NCBI GenBank assembly: GCA_030220185.1
Contig: JASPKZ010007540.1
Span: 20,822 to 84,821 of the forward strand
Source: Diploptera punctata
Taxonomy: Eukaryota; Arthropoda; Insecta; Blattodea; Blaberidae
Length of the DNA: 64,000 bases
Direction: 5' to 3'
Shown here: one piece after another, positions 49,060 to 59,514 of the stretch
Numbering within the stretch: position 1 is the stretch's first letter
Layout: each line of letters opens with the position of its first letter
The notes under the pieces: generated by a model
The model's input: the letters and a program-made list of their open reading frames with translations, nothing else
What the model was told of the DNA's origin: nothing
Database searches by the model: none
Translations under genes and position numbers: made by a program

Positions 49060-52000
49060 GTATTCAAGAAGAAAGAACACCCTTTCTTCTATTTTTTATG
49101 TAAAATTTTGGTTATCATAGTTTTCAATAATTATTTAAGTTAATATATACATAACTCATTCTATTGTATAACATCCCTTAAAATCAATTTTTAACTGTAA
49201 GTGCAATTGAAACATAATGAATAGGACAGTAAGCCTCTAGTAGGCTTACTTATTATCATTTCCACATGTTCATTCAAACAAAAGTATTTGTATGTCTTTG
49301 CATTATTTTATGATGTTAGGTTGTGACTACCTAACTTATCAACACAATCATATAAATGCAATGAATTTTTCTTTGTTTAGGAGTAGCAAAAATATTAACA
49401 GAAGAAGGAAATGTACAAGATGTAAACGTTATACAGCAGCACTTCTTCACGATACTGTGGAAGACACAGAAACAGCTTTGAAGAGATTGAAGATGAGTTT
49501 GGAAGTACAGTATGTCAGATTGTTAAAGAAGTGACAGATGATAAGACTTTACCAAAGGCTGAGCGGAAAAGGCTTCAAGTTTGTTGAACGATTTGCTTAA
49601 TTAATTATATTTCATTTAACAACTTGTTTCATTAGCATCCCAATTCAAATGTGGCTGAAAAAGAGACAACTAATTTTGCGCAGAAGTCTCAGAGGCTTGA
49701 GATTCTTTTAAAACTAAACTCCATGGGGCATCAGGCCTAGAAGGCCCTTGGCTTATCAACCAGCTGCCGACCTCACAACCAATTGTGCCAGTCATAGGCC
49801 TAGAGGTGGATGATCATCCAGGCAGTATAGTAATATGAATCATAAATCTATGACATGGGACCATAGATTTTACTTCCCTTTCAAAGGAAGCCATACTCAA
49901 AGAATTTTGTTCCCTAACTGTCTGGGTTTGAACCCTAGTCCACTGGGACTGACACACATGATGTGCTCTAGTCTGGAAATTACATCAAATAATGTTTTTA
50001 TGAACATGTGTGAGTACAATTTTTGTCAGATGGTTAAATATTTAGGCTTTGGTTTATTTACATCAATTAAATAAATAATAAAGAAACATATTTTTTTAAA
50101 ATTAAATTAATATTAAGAATCATATTTGAAGAGAAAAATTATATGCTCAGACTTGGGCTTGAACCCAGGACCTTTGACTTTCTAGGCTAATTCTCTACCA
50201 ATTGAGCTATCTGAGCAAGTTCCAATCTAAATGCATATTTTTCTCTTATATACGCTTTAATAGTAAGAAGTTAAAACTATTACTAATATTAATTTAATAA
50301 ATAATGCTATAGCTGTGTGAAGTCCCATCATGTCCTCTTAGGCTCGAATCTATGAATGCATTAGACCGTAAAAGTCGTTTCTCTGCCTGTACTCTGCTGA
50401 GAAAGTTGCATCCAAATACGTTTTTTGCGTACTCAAAAATCTGTTCATGTGATAATAATTGTTGAAATTCTTAAGCTACCTGGCGAGGTGACTTAGCAGA
50501 GAAATGAATCGTGAGCAACCTGATGGTAACCGATGTTGTTTGAAACCTTGCCGCGTACTTTGCTGCTTTATCCAAGATGTTGGACCTTGAAGACTTCGAT
50601 CATGTTTTCGGTATATGCAGAGAAGAGGAATTTGATAGAGTCTACCAAAGAAATCAACTGGAAGAACAGGAGAATCGGTGTAATATTGCAAGATGCAGAC
50701 GTTGTTGTATACGGTATTATTTGTGGGACGCAAGCGTAAATGCGTTCCTCTAGCAGAAGAAAATAATGGAAGTGGTTTTATCGCTGAGAATTCTGGGTAA
50801 TTTCTTGCCAATATTATGAAAACGACGACTTTCATGCTGACCAGTTAGTGGGTAGCTAATTCGATCTTTGCACTTGCTCACGGAAAGTCAGCTCACCAGT
50901 GATTGGAAGTAATTTGAGTAGAGACTAATGTATTTGCATGCGGCCCTTAATATAGAAGCCAACCAATGTATATATTTGAATGATGATTCATTGCATTGGT
51001 TGTGGGATCAAGAGAGTTAAGTAAAGGGAGAATTAGTGCTTGAATGGGAAGGAAACCTGAATGGCTCAGTAGTCTGAGCAACAAAATGTACAACCGAAGG
51101 TTCGGGGTTTGATTCGTGGTTCAGGCATACATTTTTCTCTTTACCATTGATTACAGTATTTTTAAAAGTTCAGTTTTCATGATTAATTTTACACATAAAA
51201 GAGAAATGATAGTACAATAATCTATTTTCAAGTTACACATCAGTTTGGAAACAACTCTAATTTATGTAAGATGTTCTTAAATTATATTTGAAAATTGAGA
51301 AGTGTTAAATTAATAATAAAATATCAATATTCTTAAATGTTTTGTGTGCGGAAAGGAGTTCAAATTACAAATAGTATTTGTGCAGTTCGGATATTTTTTG
51401 TGAGGGATAATGATGATGATGATGAAAAGAAGGAGATAGTAGAATCAAGTGCAATCACAAAGTCAATAAATATCAAGGGCTACATTAAGTTTAATTTTGT
51501 TGGCCCTTGTGGACTAGTGACTACCATGCTCACCTCTGGTTCCAAGGTTCACAGGATCGTGGATTTTTTCAAGGTGTAAAAATTCGGAGTATGGCTTCCT
51601 TTAGAAGGGAAGTGAAGCCATGAGTTCTATGTTGTAAATTTATAGAATGTAAAAGAATCTCAAGCCTGAAATAATAGGTCTTTGAACAAAATTTGTCAGC
51701 CTTTTCAAGCCCAGATTTGTATTCCAACACTTAAATGAAATAATACCCTCATTGAATAGATAAATTGGTATCTACAGTATTATATGCTTTCTTAAAACAT
51801 ATTCCAAATAGGTTTGAAATTTAAATCAGACATTTGCTATACTCGATGTTAAAGTGCCTATAAACAAGAATGAAATAATTAAAAAAAATATTATTGTAAT
51901 TTCCTTTGCTCCTAGCTCTAAGATTGCTTTTTGAAATATTAATTTAATAATCAATTGATTTGGTGTTTACTTGATGAAAATCCATTATATATTTTTGTTT

Positions 52001-52765
52001 ATATTGTATTGCTTAGTTTACATTTGTATATATATATATATATCCATCCATAATAATTCTGCCCGAGGGCAGATCTTTCACTGCAATCATAGCATTTTCA
52101 TGCTATGCTTTGCAGCTTTACTAGGGAATTATAGGTGTGGTAGCTTCCCATTGCTTTCCACACTGGTGAAGGATGGTGATGATAATGATGACCAGATGAT
52201 TTTTCGGGGGACTGTTGGGCCCTTAGCTTCCTGACATTTGTCTTACAGGTGAGGAAAAACCTCACCCAGGAGCCTGTCCCGACTGGGAATCGAATCCGGG
52301 CTCGCTGCGTGACAAGGCAGCACGCTACATCGAGACCACAGCGGTATACTGTATATATATATATATATATTTGAGTATACAGATAAATAGAAAATTTATT
52401 TGTATTTTTGACATTCGTCTGAAGAAGATATAGTGTATTGAAACAGCTATTACAAATGTTAAATAAAATATTTATATGAAAATCATATAAAACTTTGATA
52501 TTTTTATTTATTAAATATATTAATTTTATTTTCATTTCAGATAGAACATGCACCTGCGTCTAGCCCTGGGGCAAAATTGGTGAAGCTAGCCGACAAATTA
52601 TATAATCTTCGAGATTTAGAACGTGTTCCACCTCAAGGATGGTCTGCCGAACGTGTACAAGAATACTTCAACTGGGCTCAAAAAGTTGTTAATGGCCTCA
52701 GAGGCACAAACAAAAATTTAGAAGATAAGTTAGATAAAATATTTAAAAATCACTGTAATAGCTGA
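48933..52765 (+). CDS. Mesh1: Mesh1/HDDC3, metazoan SpoT homologue (3 exons, gene span)
   Basis: HD-domain hydrolase of the metazoan SpoT type, known to hydrolyse (p)ppGpp in vitro and to act as a cytosolic NADPH phosphatase. Three exons joined at GT-AG sites give 183 residues once two single-base gaps in exon 2 are allowed for; family length is about 179. Metal-binding HD residues are visible: His40 in YINHPIG, His66-Asp67 in LLHDTVED, and Asp127 in KLADKLYNL, with the catalytic Glu70-Asp71 pair. There is no synthetase domain and no transit peptide. Divergent from MCCC1. Intron 2 (about 3 kb) holds SINE, MITE and tRNA-like repeats. Confidence 0.93.
49381..49578 (+). CDS. Mesh1: Mesh1 exon 2, with two one-base deletions
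   Basis: Follows acceptor tttgtttag and begins [18 protein letters not shown]. The family frame needs one extra base after 49436 (CAG-CAG to CAGGCAG) to read [15 protein letters not shown], and another after 49480 (TTTG-AAG to TTTGGAAG) to read [19 protein letters not shown]. With both, the exon ends in phase 0 at CAA before donor GTTTGT. Both gaps are in G doublets. Confidence 0.88.
49725..49815 (-). repeat. SINE family A 3' fragment
   Basis: Complement of the end of the 21260 and 45795 copies (GGATGATCATCCACCTCT ... CCATGGAG). Confidence 0.7.
50145..50216 (-). repeat. tRNA-like sequence
   Basis: 72 nt with paired acceptor, D and T stems, bordered by AGAGAAAAAT as in the palindromes, but single. 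Repeat family member, not a tRNA gene. Confidence 0.7.
50335..50950. mobile_element. TIR element, copy 2 of a pair
   Basis: Matches 43269-43870 in order, including [15 protein letters not shown] and EDFDHVF coding traces, with different frameshifts. A third end fragment lies at 55355-55425. Confidence 0.6.
51055..51126 (+). repeat. tRNA-like sequence
   Basis: Box A GGCTCAGTAGTCTGAGC, box B GGTTTGATTC, followed by ACATTTTTCTCTTTACCATTG as in 15.4 and 54.7 kb copies. Confidence 0.6.
51500..51760 (+). repeat. SINE-like repeat
   Basis: tRNA-like head GTGGACTAGTGACTACCATG, then a body (GGCTTCCTTTAGAAGGGAAG, AAGAATCTCAAGCCTGAA) also seen in part at 13560-13690 and 61900-62030. Confidence 0.6.
52049..52350 (-). 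mobile_element. SINE family C, minus
   Basis: Homologous to 40430-40776 through the whole length, inserted near (TA)n. Confidence 0.88.
52541..52765 (+). CDS. Mesh1: Mesh1 exon 3
   Basis: [20 protein letters not shown] through [11 protein letters not shown] then TGA. It holds the last HD aspartate (LAD) and the conserved [15 protein letters not shown] and RVQEYFNWA helices. Acceptor tttcatttcag. Confidence 0.95.
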   Translation: MEHAPASSPGAKLVKLADKLYNLRDLERVPPQGWSAERVQEYFNWAQKVVNGLRGTNKNLEDKLDKIFKNHCNS

Positions 52766-53099
52766 TGTATATGGAAATTATTTTATATTAAATTATTGGT
52801 CAACAATCATTACCATTAGTTATATAAGTGTTATTTGGGTTGACAACTTTAGAGTTCTACTGAAGAATTCACATTCCATATTGTTTGTATATTTGGGGTA
52901 TCTGGAGCTTGTTTCGAAAATATACCAAATACATCTCAACAAATTTCACAGGAAATGGAAAAAATCAATATGTTGTACATTTTACTGTAAAACACTATTT
53001 CCCAATTCCTCTAGTAATGAGATTTGCTACTTGTTAGTAATAGCCTTAAAATATATTAGCATGGCTTGTCATGAATGAATAACTCACATTTATATTTGA

Positions 53100-53800
53100 A
53101 AAGAAAAATATACGCTTAGACTGGGGTTTGAACCCAGGACCTTTGACTTTCTATGTCAATGCTCAGATGCAAGAGATATCAAATTAAATGTGAGTTGATG
53201 TTTTTATTATTAATTTAACACTTCTCACTGAAGGATAAATTATATTTGAAGAGAAAAAACTCTCGCCCATACCGAAACTCAAACCTGGGACATTTGGCTT
53301 TCTACGCCAATGCTCTACCATCTGAACTCGCCCCGGTAACTCAGATGGAAGAGCATTGACATAGAAAGTCAAAGGTTCTATGCCAATGCTCTACCATCTG
53401 AACTCGACCCGGTAACTCAGATGGAAGAGCATTGACATAGAAAGTCAAAGGTCCTGGGTTCAAACCCCAGTCTAGGCGTATATTTTTCTTTTCAAATATA
53501 ATTTGTCCATCATTAAGATGTTTAAAAACGAATAATATTAAAACTCACATTTATTTTTGAAGAGAAAAATTCTTGCCAAGACTGAGACTCGAACCCAGAA
53601 CCTTTGGCTTCCTAGGCCAATGCTCTACCATCTGAGCTACCGGGGCGAGTTCAGATGGTAGAGCATTGGCGTAGAAAGCCAAAGGTCCCAGGTTTGAGTT
53701 TCGGTCTGGGGGGGAATTTTTCTCTTCAAATATAATTTATCCTTCAGTGAGAAGTGTTAAATTAATAATAAAAACATCAACTCACATTTAATTTGATATA
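53100..53800. repeat. Compound tRNA-like palindrome
   Basis: Outer arms CAAATTAAATGTGAGTTGAT at 53177 and complement near 53795. Inside, at least five whole or partial tRNA-like sequences in both orientations: about 53116-53167 (minus), 53272-53345 (minus), 53335-53480 (plus, partly duplicated), 53577-53648 (minus), 53650-53712 (plus). Confidence 0.75.
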
Positions 53801-53815
53801 TTTTGAAAATAGCTC

Positions 53816-53821
<6 letters not shown>

Positions 53822-53850
<29 letters not shown>
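53822..53850. repeat. (CA)n microsatellite
   Basis: About 14 units. Confidence 0.98.
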
Positions 53851-53853
<3 letters not shown>

Positions 53854-53859
53854 TACCCT

Positions 53860-54610
53860 AAATGTACAGAAATATTCTGAGGTAACATGAGTCTCAATTT
53901 CAAGCAAGAACTAGGAGTCCAATGGTCCACCACCCACCCACAATAGAAGTGTGTGGAAGGAGGCAGTGTGCAACATCAAGAAAGTGTGAACACTCAGTAC
54001 CTAAACATAAGTACAAACAATATAAGATTTAAATTAAAATATTTTATACCTCACCTCATATCCAGTCAATATAAATGACAACCAATGTGCTAATCATACT
54101 TGTAGAATCAATTCATAAGTTGCGTGAAAGAAGACAAAAATGCACCATTAAAAAGTCAAAAATATTGAGTCCAAACTGAACAATATTGCCAACCTAAAAT
54201 GTACTTAAATCACAAGAGTATGCTTGAACAGTGCTATCAGTTCATGTGGAGTTGCTCCCCAAATGAACCACAACAAATTTGAGCTCATCCCTCTTGTAGG
54301 AGGCCCTAGCTCTTTATGGGACACAGCGGTTTATTCATTCATTCAACATGAGTCTATTGTGTGTATACATTTTTTTCTCTGTTCCATTCTGTTATTTTAT
54401 TTACCACCATCTACCTGGGAAAAAGTAATTGAGAAACCTGCAGATGGTATGAATAAAAAAATATCCAATCTGAGAGATTGTAAAGAGGTAAGATGATAAT
54501 GATGACTAGAGCCCATATTTGTACGTGAAATGCTTGGTTTCTTTTTCTTTACCCATTAAAAAAGTATACGGAAATGATTTACATGTTAAGTGGCCCTTTC
54601 ACAGACAATT
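53860..54610. other. Mostly unrecognised, one PLE end
   Basis: TACCTCACCTCATATCC at about 54046 is a PLE end. The rest is unassigned. Confidence 0.45.
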
Positions 54611-54618
54611 TGAGCTGT

Positions 54619-55348
54619 TAAATTAATATTAAGAAGCTAAAGCTGTTACTATGATTGAAATAAGTATATTAAAGTACACTACTAAATTATTGTAATCAAA
54701 TGGTAAAGAGAAAAATTTATGCCTGAACCGGGAATCGAACCCCGAACCTTCAGCTTTCCGTGCTGATGCTCTAACCATTGAGCTAATCCAGGCTTCCTTC
54801 CCATCCAAGCATAAATCCTTCCTTTACCTTACTGTCTTGGTCCCACATTCAAATGCTATGAATCATCATTCACAAATACACAATGAATGGCTTCTACCTG
54901 AAGAAGACATGAAGGGACTCCACATAGCTATAGCATTATTTATTAAATTAATATTAAGAAGCTAAAGCTGTTACTATGATTGAAATAAGTATATTAAAGT
55001 ACACTACTAAATTATTGTAATCAAATGGTAAAGAGAAAAATTTATGCCTGAACGGGAATCAAACCCCGAACTTTCAGCTTTCCGTGCTGATGCTCTAACC
55101 ATTGAGCTAATCCAGGCTTCCTTCCCATCCAAGCATAAATCCTTCCTTTACCTTACTGTCTTGGTCCCACATTCAAATGCTATGAATCATCATTCACAAA
55201 TACACAATGAATGGCTTCTACCTGAAGAAGACATGAAGGGACTCCACATAGCTATAGCATTATTTATTAAATTAATATTAAGAAGCTAAAGCTGTTACTA
55301 TGATTGAAATAAGTATATTAAAGTACACTACTAAACTATTGTAATCAA
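54619..55348. repeat. 325-bp tandem duplication carrying tRNA-like sequences
   Basis: Unit starts repeat at 54636, 54961 and 55285 (third partial). Units hold t-like sequences 54721-54793 and 55046-55117 (minus, anticodon-loop C33). Near-identical copies suggest recent duplication or a collapsed/expanded assembly. Confidence 0.88.
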
Positions 55349-55354
55349 AAATTT

Positions 55355-55425
55355 TTCTCAGCAGAGTACAAGCTGAGAACAACATTTACGGTCTAATGTG
55401 TTCATAGATACGACCCTTAATCACT
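55355..55425. repeat. End fragment of the 43.3/50.3-kb TIR element
   Basis: GGTCTAATGTGTTCATAGAT then CGACCCTTAAT, matching their right terminus. Confidence 0.55.
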
Positions 55426-55440
55426 CACCTCATATTTTCA

Positions 55441-55922
55441 GAAAATAATTCAATTGCAATGGATACCTGCACATTGTGGAATTGCTGGAAATGTCACTAC
55501 TGATTTTCTTGCCAAAAAAAGGCTCCAATCTAATTCAGAATACTACTAAAAGCTTACCTTTCACATCCATAAAAAGAATAATTAAAAACAAATATAAAAT
55601 CAAACAAAACCAAGACCTATGTAATAAAGCCAAAGACAAAAAATGGAATATTTTAGTAAAGAAGCCAGATATTATTCCAGAAATTCCACGTAAAACTACA
55701 AAAGCAAAATTTAGACTGCTTACAGAACATGACTATTTGGCCAAACATTTATATAAAATAGGAATCTACACGAATCCAAATTGTCCTCTATGCAACAAAG
55801 ACGAAGAAATGAACGAAGAACATCTACAAACCTGTGAAGTATTACCTGTTGGATCCACCATAGAGAAATATTGGAGAGCAAGAACGCTAATGGCTTCATT
55901 GCCAAGGCCCAGCATTTGAAAA
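55441..55922 (+). pseudogene. LINE RNase H and zinc-knuckle C-terminus
   Basis: QLQWIPAHCGIAGN is the end of an RNase H domain. After an A7 frameshift: NTTKSLPFTS, KFRLLTEHDYLAKHLYKIGI, then CPLC-(n)-EEHLQTC, the CCHC-like end of R1/Jockey-type ORF2. 5' truncated. Confidence 0.85.
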
Positions 55923-55974
55923 TAACAAACAACATATTGTGAAATTGGAAAAGTTTTTGTATCTAATGGTTTAT

Positions 55975-56134
55975 TTTAGGAAGTAATATTTTGAGTTCTT
56001 TTAATCAAGTATTTTTTTTAGTCTGGGCAAGCTAAAGATGATATAGAAAATTATATCGAAACATGTTCGAGAACAAATCAACATTAAATTGAAGTAAGAT
56101 GTTTCTAGACTCAAAAAAAATCTTGATTGGAAAA
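55975..56134 (+). mobile_element. PLE tail, half fold-back
   Basis: Left tail GGAAGTAATATTTTGAG, core CTAAAGA (damaged), helix II GATATA/TATATC perfect, GAAAC-AT-GTT. Confidence 0.75.
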
Positions 56135-56263
56135 GTTTATTCCTCCAGTATATAAGATCCTAATTTAAAAAAAAAACTTGGTGTATATAATGAAAAGAAT
56201 GAGTGAAAAGACTGACATGTATGTTATTTTTTTTACATGCTTTATATTAGCTTGACCTGTATC

Positions 56264-56750
56264 TATCTATGTAATGGAATCTATCAATGCGATTTTCACC
56301 CACTTAAAATCATTGGATCGACTTGAAACTTTGTATACTTGTAAAGGATCCACCACAATACAATAATTTCATATTTATTTTCTAAAATCCTGGCCAGAAT
56401 CATCAGAAAATAAAAAAAAGTGTCTTTGTATCTATGTAATGGAATCTTTGAACACGATTTTCACCCACTTAGAAACATTGGATCGACTTGAAACTTTGTA
56501 TACTTGTAAAGGACCCGTGACAATACAATATTTTCATATTTGTTTCTAAAATCATGGCCAGAATTGTCAGAAAATCAAAAAAAGTGTCTTTGTATTTATG
56601 TAACGGAATTTTTGAACATGATTTTCACCCACTTAGAAACATTGGATCGACTTGAAACTTTGTATACTTGTAAAGGACCCGTGACAATACAATAATTTCA
56701 TATTTTGTTTCTAAAATCCTGGCCAGAATCATCAGAAAATCAAAAAATGA
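56264..56750. repeat. Three ~163-bp tandem repeats
   Basis: Unit GTAA(T/C)GGAAT ... CACCCACTTAGAAACATTGG ... GGCCAGAAT(C/T)(A/G)TCAG begins near 56271, 56435 and 56600. Confidence 0.88.
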
Positions 56751-57009
56751 AAACTGGTATAATAGGTTGCGGACTTGTTGACTTTTTAGTCAATTGTTGT
56801 AAGAACTCAGTTGGTAGAACGGTGAACTCTGGTGGTATATAATTTCAGTAATCCATAGGTCTCTGGTTCAAATCTGGCTGGGAGGATTTGTTTTAGAAGA
56901 GTATTACTTTTTTAACTCATACTACAATAGTATCTAATTTAAAGATATTTACATTTCATCTTATTCTGTAAAATATTAAAACTAAAAATAAATAATAATT
57001 TTAAAATAC

Positions 57010-57440
57010 TAAAACAACACGCTTTATTAGGAAACCGAACTAAAATATGAAAAATAATTTTAATTTCCAACATGCTTGGGATAAAATTAAAGTGGTTAAC
57101 AAAAAATCATCTCCAACACATATAGAATAAAACTAGAGTTATCAACAAAAAGAAATAATTTACCATCAAAAGCATGGGGTGCTTTTCATGTTTTTTACAT
57201 TTTCTTCTTAGAGACTTCACTTTTAACAATATCTGTTTATTATCAAATATATTAATTGATATAGAGCACCCCACGCTTTTGATGGTAAAATTATTTTCTT
57301 TTTGTTGATAACTCTGGTTTTATTCTATATGTGTTGGAGATGATTTTTTTGTTGACCACTTTAATTTTATCCCAAGTGTGTTGGAAATTAAAATTATTTT
57401 CATTTTTTTAGTTCGGTTTTCTAATAAGCATGTTGTTTTA
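57010..57440. repeat. Large palindrome unlike the PLE type
   Basis: Arms of about 180 bp (CACGCTTTATTAGGAAACCG, GGTTAACAAAAAATCATCTC) with a ~70-bp loop. No ATGAGGTGAG ends, no hammerhead core. Class unknown. Confidence 0.8.
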
Positions 57441-57857
57441 GTTTTTAAAACTATTATTTATTTCAATTGATTCATCAGTTTGACAAGACTATGTTATGTA
57501 GATGATGTGTAGTTGTAAATTGAGAGGAGTGTGGAATGAGTATATTTAACGGTTTGCGTAGGTGTGTTTGTGTTTGTTAGAGATGATCAAGATGAAAGAA
57601 GGGAGTAGATGAAACATGGTGCTGCACATAGCAACTCATGTTGAAATCACCAATAGGGCACAGGTTTAATGTCAAATCGCTATAAACAGTGTCATATGCC
57701 TTCTCAACATAATGTACAGCAGAGGCATATGGAATATAATCCAAATATCTGGTCCACAATATAGTAATAAAAATAAAAACCACCATTCCCGCTATCTCTA
57801 AATTTTATTCCTAACCTCTCCAGGAATACAATCCATAACCAGAAGGGAGCCCTCCAT

Positions 57858-58028
57858 GGTATCTATGCCTTGTCGTGGTGGATTGGCTTATGTGCTCAAA
57901 TGACCCTGAGAGCTATGTCGGTGGTAGCATTCCTGCCAAAAGGGTTACTCATATCGGACAGGTCAAAGGCAATAAGCCAGACGAAAAAAATACCTTGGTC
58001 GAAAGAGTGACAATCTTTCACCATAAAA
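57858..58028 (+). repeat. LINE 5'-region fragment
   Basis: CCATGGTATCTATGCCTTGT through GGCAATAAGCCAGACGAAAA, shared with 39980-40130. Confidence 0.6.
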
Positions 58029-58031
58029 ATA

Positions 58032-59491
58032 CAGTAAAACTTATGGTGAAATTAAATGTTTCTTAACCTCCCCTCATATAAATCTTTTAACTTGATCGCG
58101 ATTTCGAGACTATAACTGTCTCATCCTCAGAACTTTCTTGGCGACTGGTGTTATGTCGATTGGAAGAAACTCTTCTTCTTCCCTCAACAGATCAACTTAA
58201 AAGATTTATATGAGGAGAAGTAAGAAACATTTAATTTCACCATAAATTAAACCTCATAGTGATTAATTCCTATAAAAGTTAAACAGTAAAACTTGTTTAA
58301 TCTGGAATGTGAATAATGCGAAAATCTGTCCAATGTGAACAAATTTATTGGTCCCGGTGAAATAATAGTAATATTACATGTATTTATTTTGTATAAAACG
58401 GAATATGTTCAGCGCGGAAATGGAAGGATATTTCTACACAGTTAATGAAAAAAAAAATGTTCATAAGGCAGAAAGGCTGAGAGAGAAATAAATTAGTTTC
58501 CACTTTATTGAATTCCTGTTAGGCAAAATAACAATAAGAGATGATTTCTGCCACCGGGTGAAGTAGATTTTCTACCTGTATTTGAAATTTTCTTTCAGCC
58601 TCACTGCACACCTGTTATGCAAAATACAATTTCGTTTAACAAATATTTGACATGTGACATTTGTCTTACAAATAACCAGTGCACTGTAAAATCTTAAATT
58701 AGTTGAAGATCTGAGACCAATTGTGTACGTATCTTTTGCAGGTAGCGTTCTGAATTTCCGGAATACAGATGGCTAAATCGTATGTATCATTGTCATTAAA
58801 CGAAAAAGTGAAAGTGATTGAAGATAAAGAAAAACCGAACTCTCAGTATGCGAAATAATGACTAAATTTAAATGTGGAAAAACTCAAGTTTATGAGATTT
58901 TAAAACACAAAGAAAAAAATTAATGAATGGATGCAAGGAAATGATCGAACGAAGAGGAAAGCAAAATAAATAAATGAAGAAATCAAGGAAGTAGTGTGGA
59001 AGTATTTTACAAGTGTATGATAAAAAAATCTCCAATTTTCGGGACCGATGCTCCGAAGTAACTGTTGCTACATCCCTAGAGAATAATAATTTCAAGGCAT
59101 CTTCAGATTAGCTGTACAGTTTTAAAAGACGACACAATGTAGTGTGGAATGAAATTTGCGGGTAATCAAAGGATGTGGACGAAAGTATAGTTAGTGAGTG
59201 AAAACTAAAACTGCATACTTTAATTTCAGGATACGGACCTAAGAGACATTTTTAACGCTGACAAAACGGACTGTTTTTTTTACACGTTACCGTCGAAATC
59301 GCTCGTACATACTATACTTCACTTTTCAATGGCAGCGGAACTACAATTAATCCAAGGTTCGTAAAAAGACATACATGATACTCTATAATCTAAGAATGGT
59401 TAATAATTTTGTTTGTTTTTTATAATGCGGAATTTTGTCTAATACGGAAAAAAATTGGTCCCATGCGATTTCGCTTAGAACAAGTTTTACT
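58032..59491 (+). mobile_element. Tigger transposon relic
   Basis: Ends CAGTAAAACTT and AAGTTTTACT. Coding traces: VSLSLNEKVKVIEDKEKPN, FKCGKTQVYEILKHKEK (HTH) and DLRDIFNADKTDCFF (catalytic-domain start). The middle is deleted. A PLE fold-back sits in the left end. Confidence 0.8.
58043..58282. mobile_element. PLE fold-back in a Tigger end
   Basis: Duplication ACAGTAAAACTT (58031-58042, 58283-58294) copies the Tigger terminus. Arms as at 11611. Minus core 58091-58135: CTGAGGA, GAGAC/GTCTC, GAA, AT-CGCG-AT, C17; helix I mutated. Confidence 0.9.
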
Positions 59492-59514
59492 TTTTGTGAC
59501 TATTTAACTCATGT

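Noticed and set aside
52098..52553. 151-codon minus ORF
   Set aside because: Runs through a SINE (family C) and (TA)n; no domain or codon pattern.
3761..55117. Functional tRNA genes
   Set aside because: tRNA-like sequences have abnormal anticodon loops (9 nt, or C33), missing T-arm bases in some, occur in palindromes and share long repeat flanks; better read as repeat parts.
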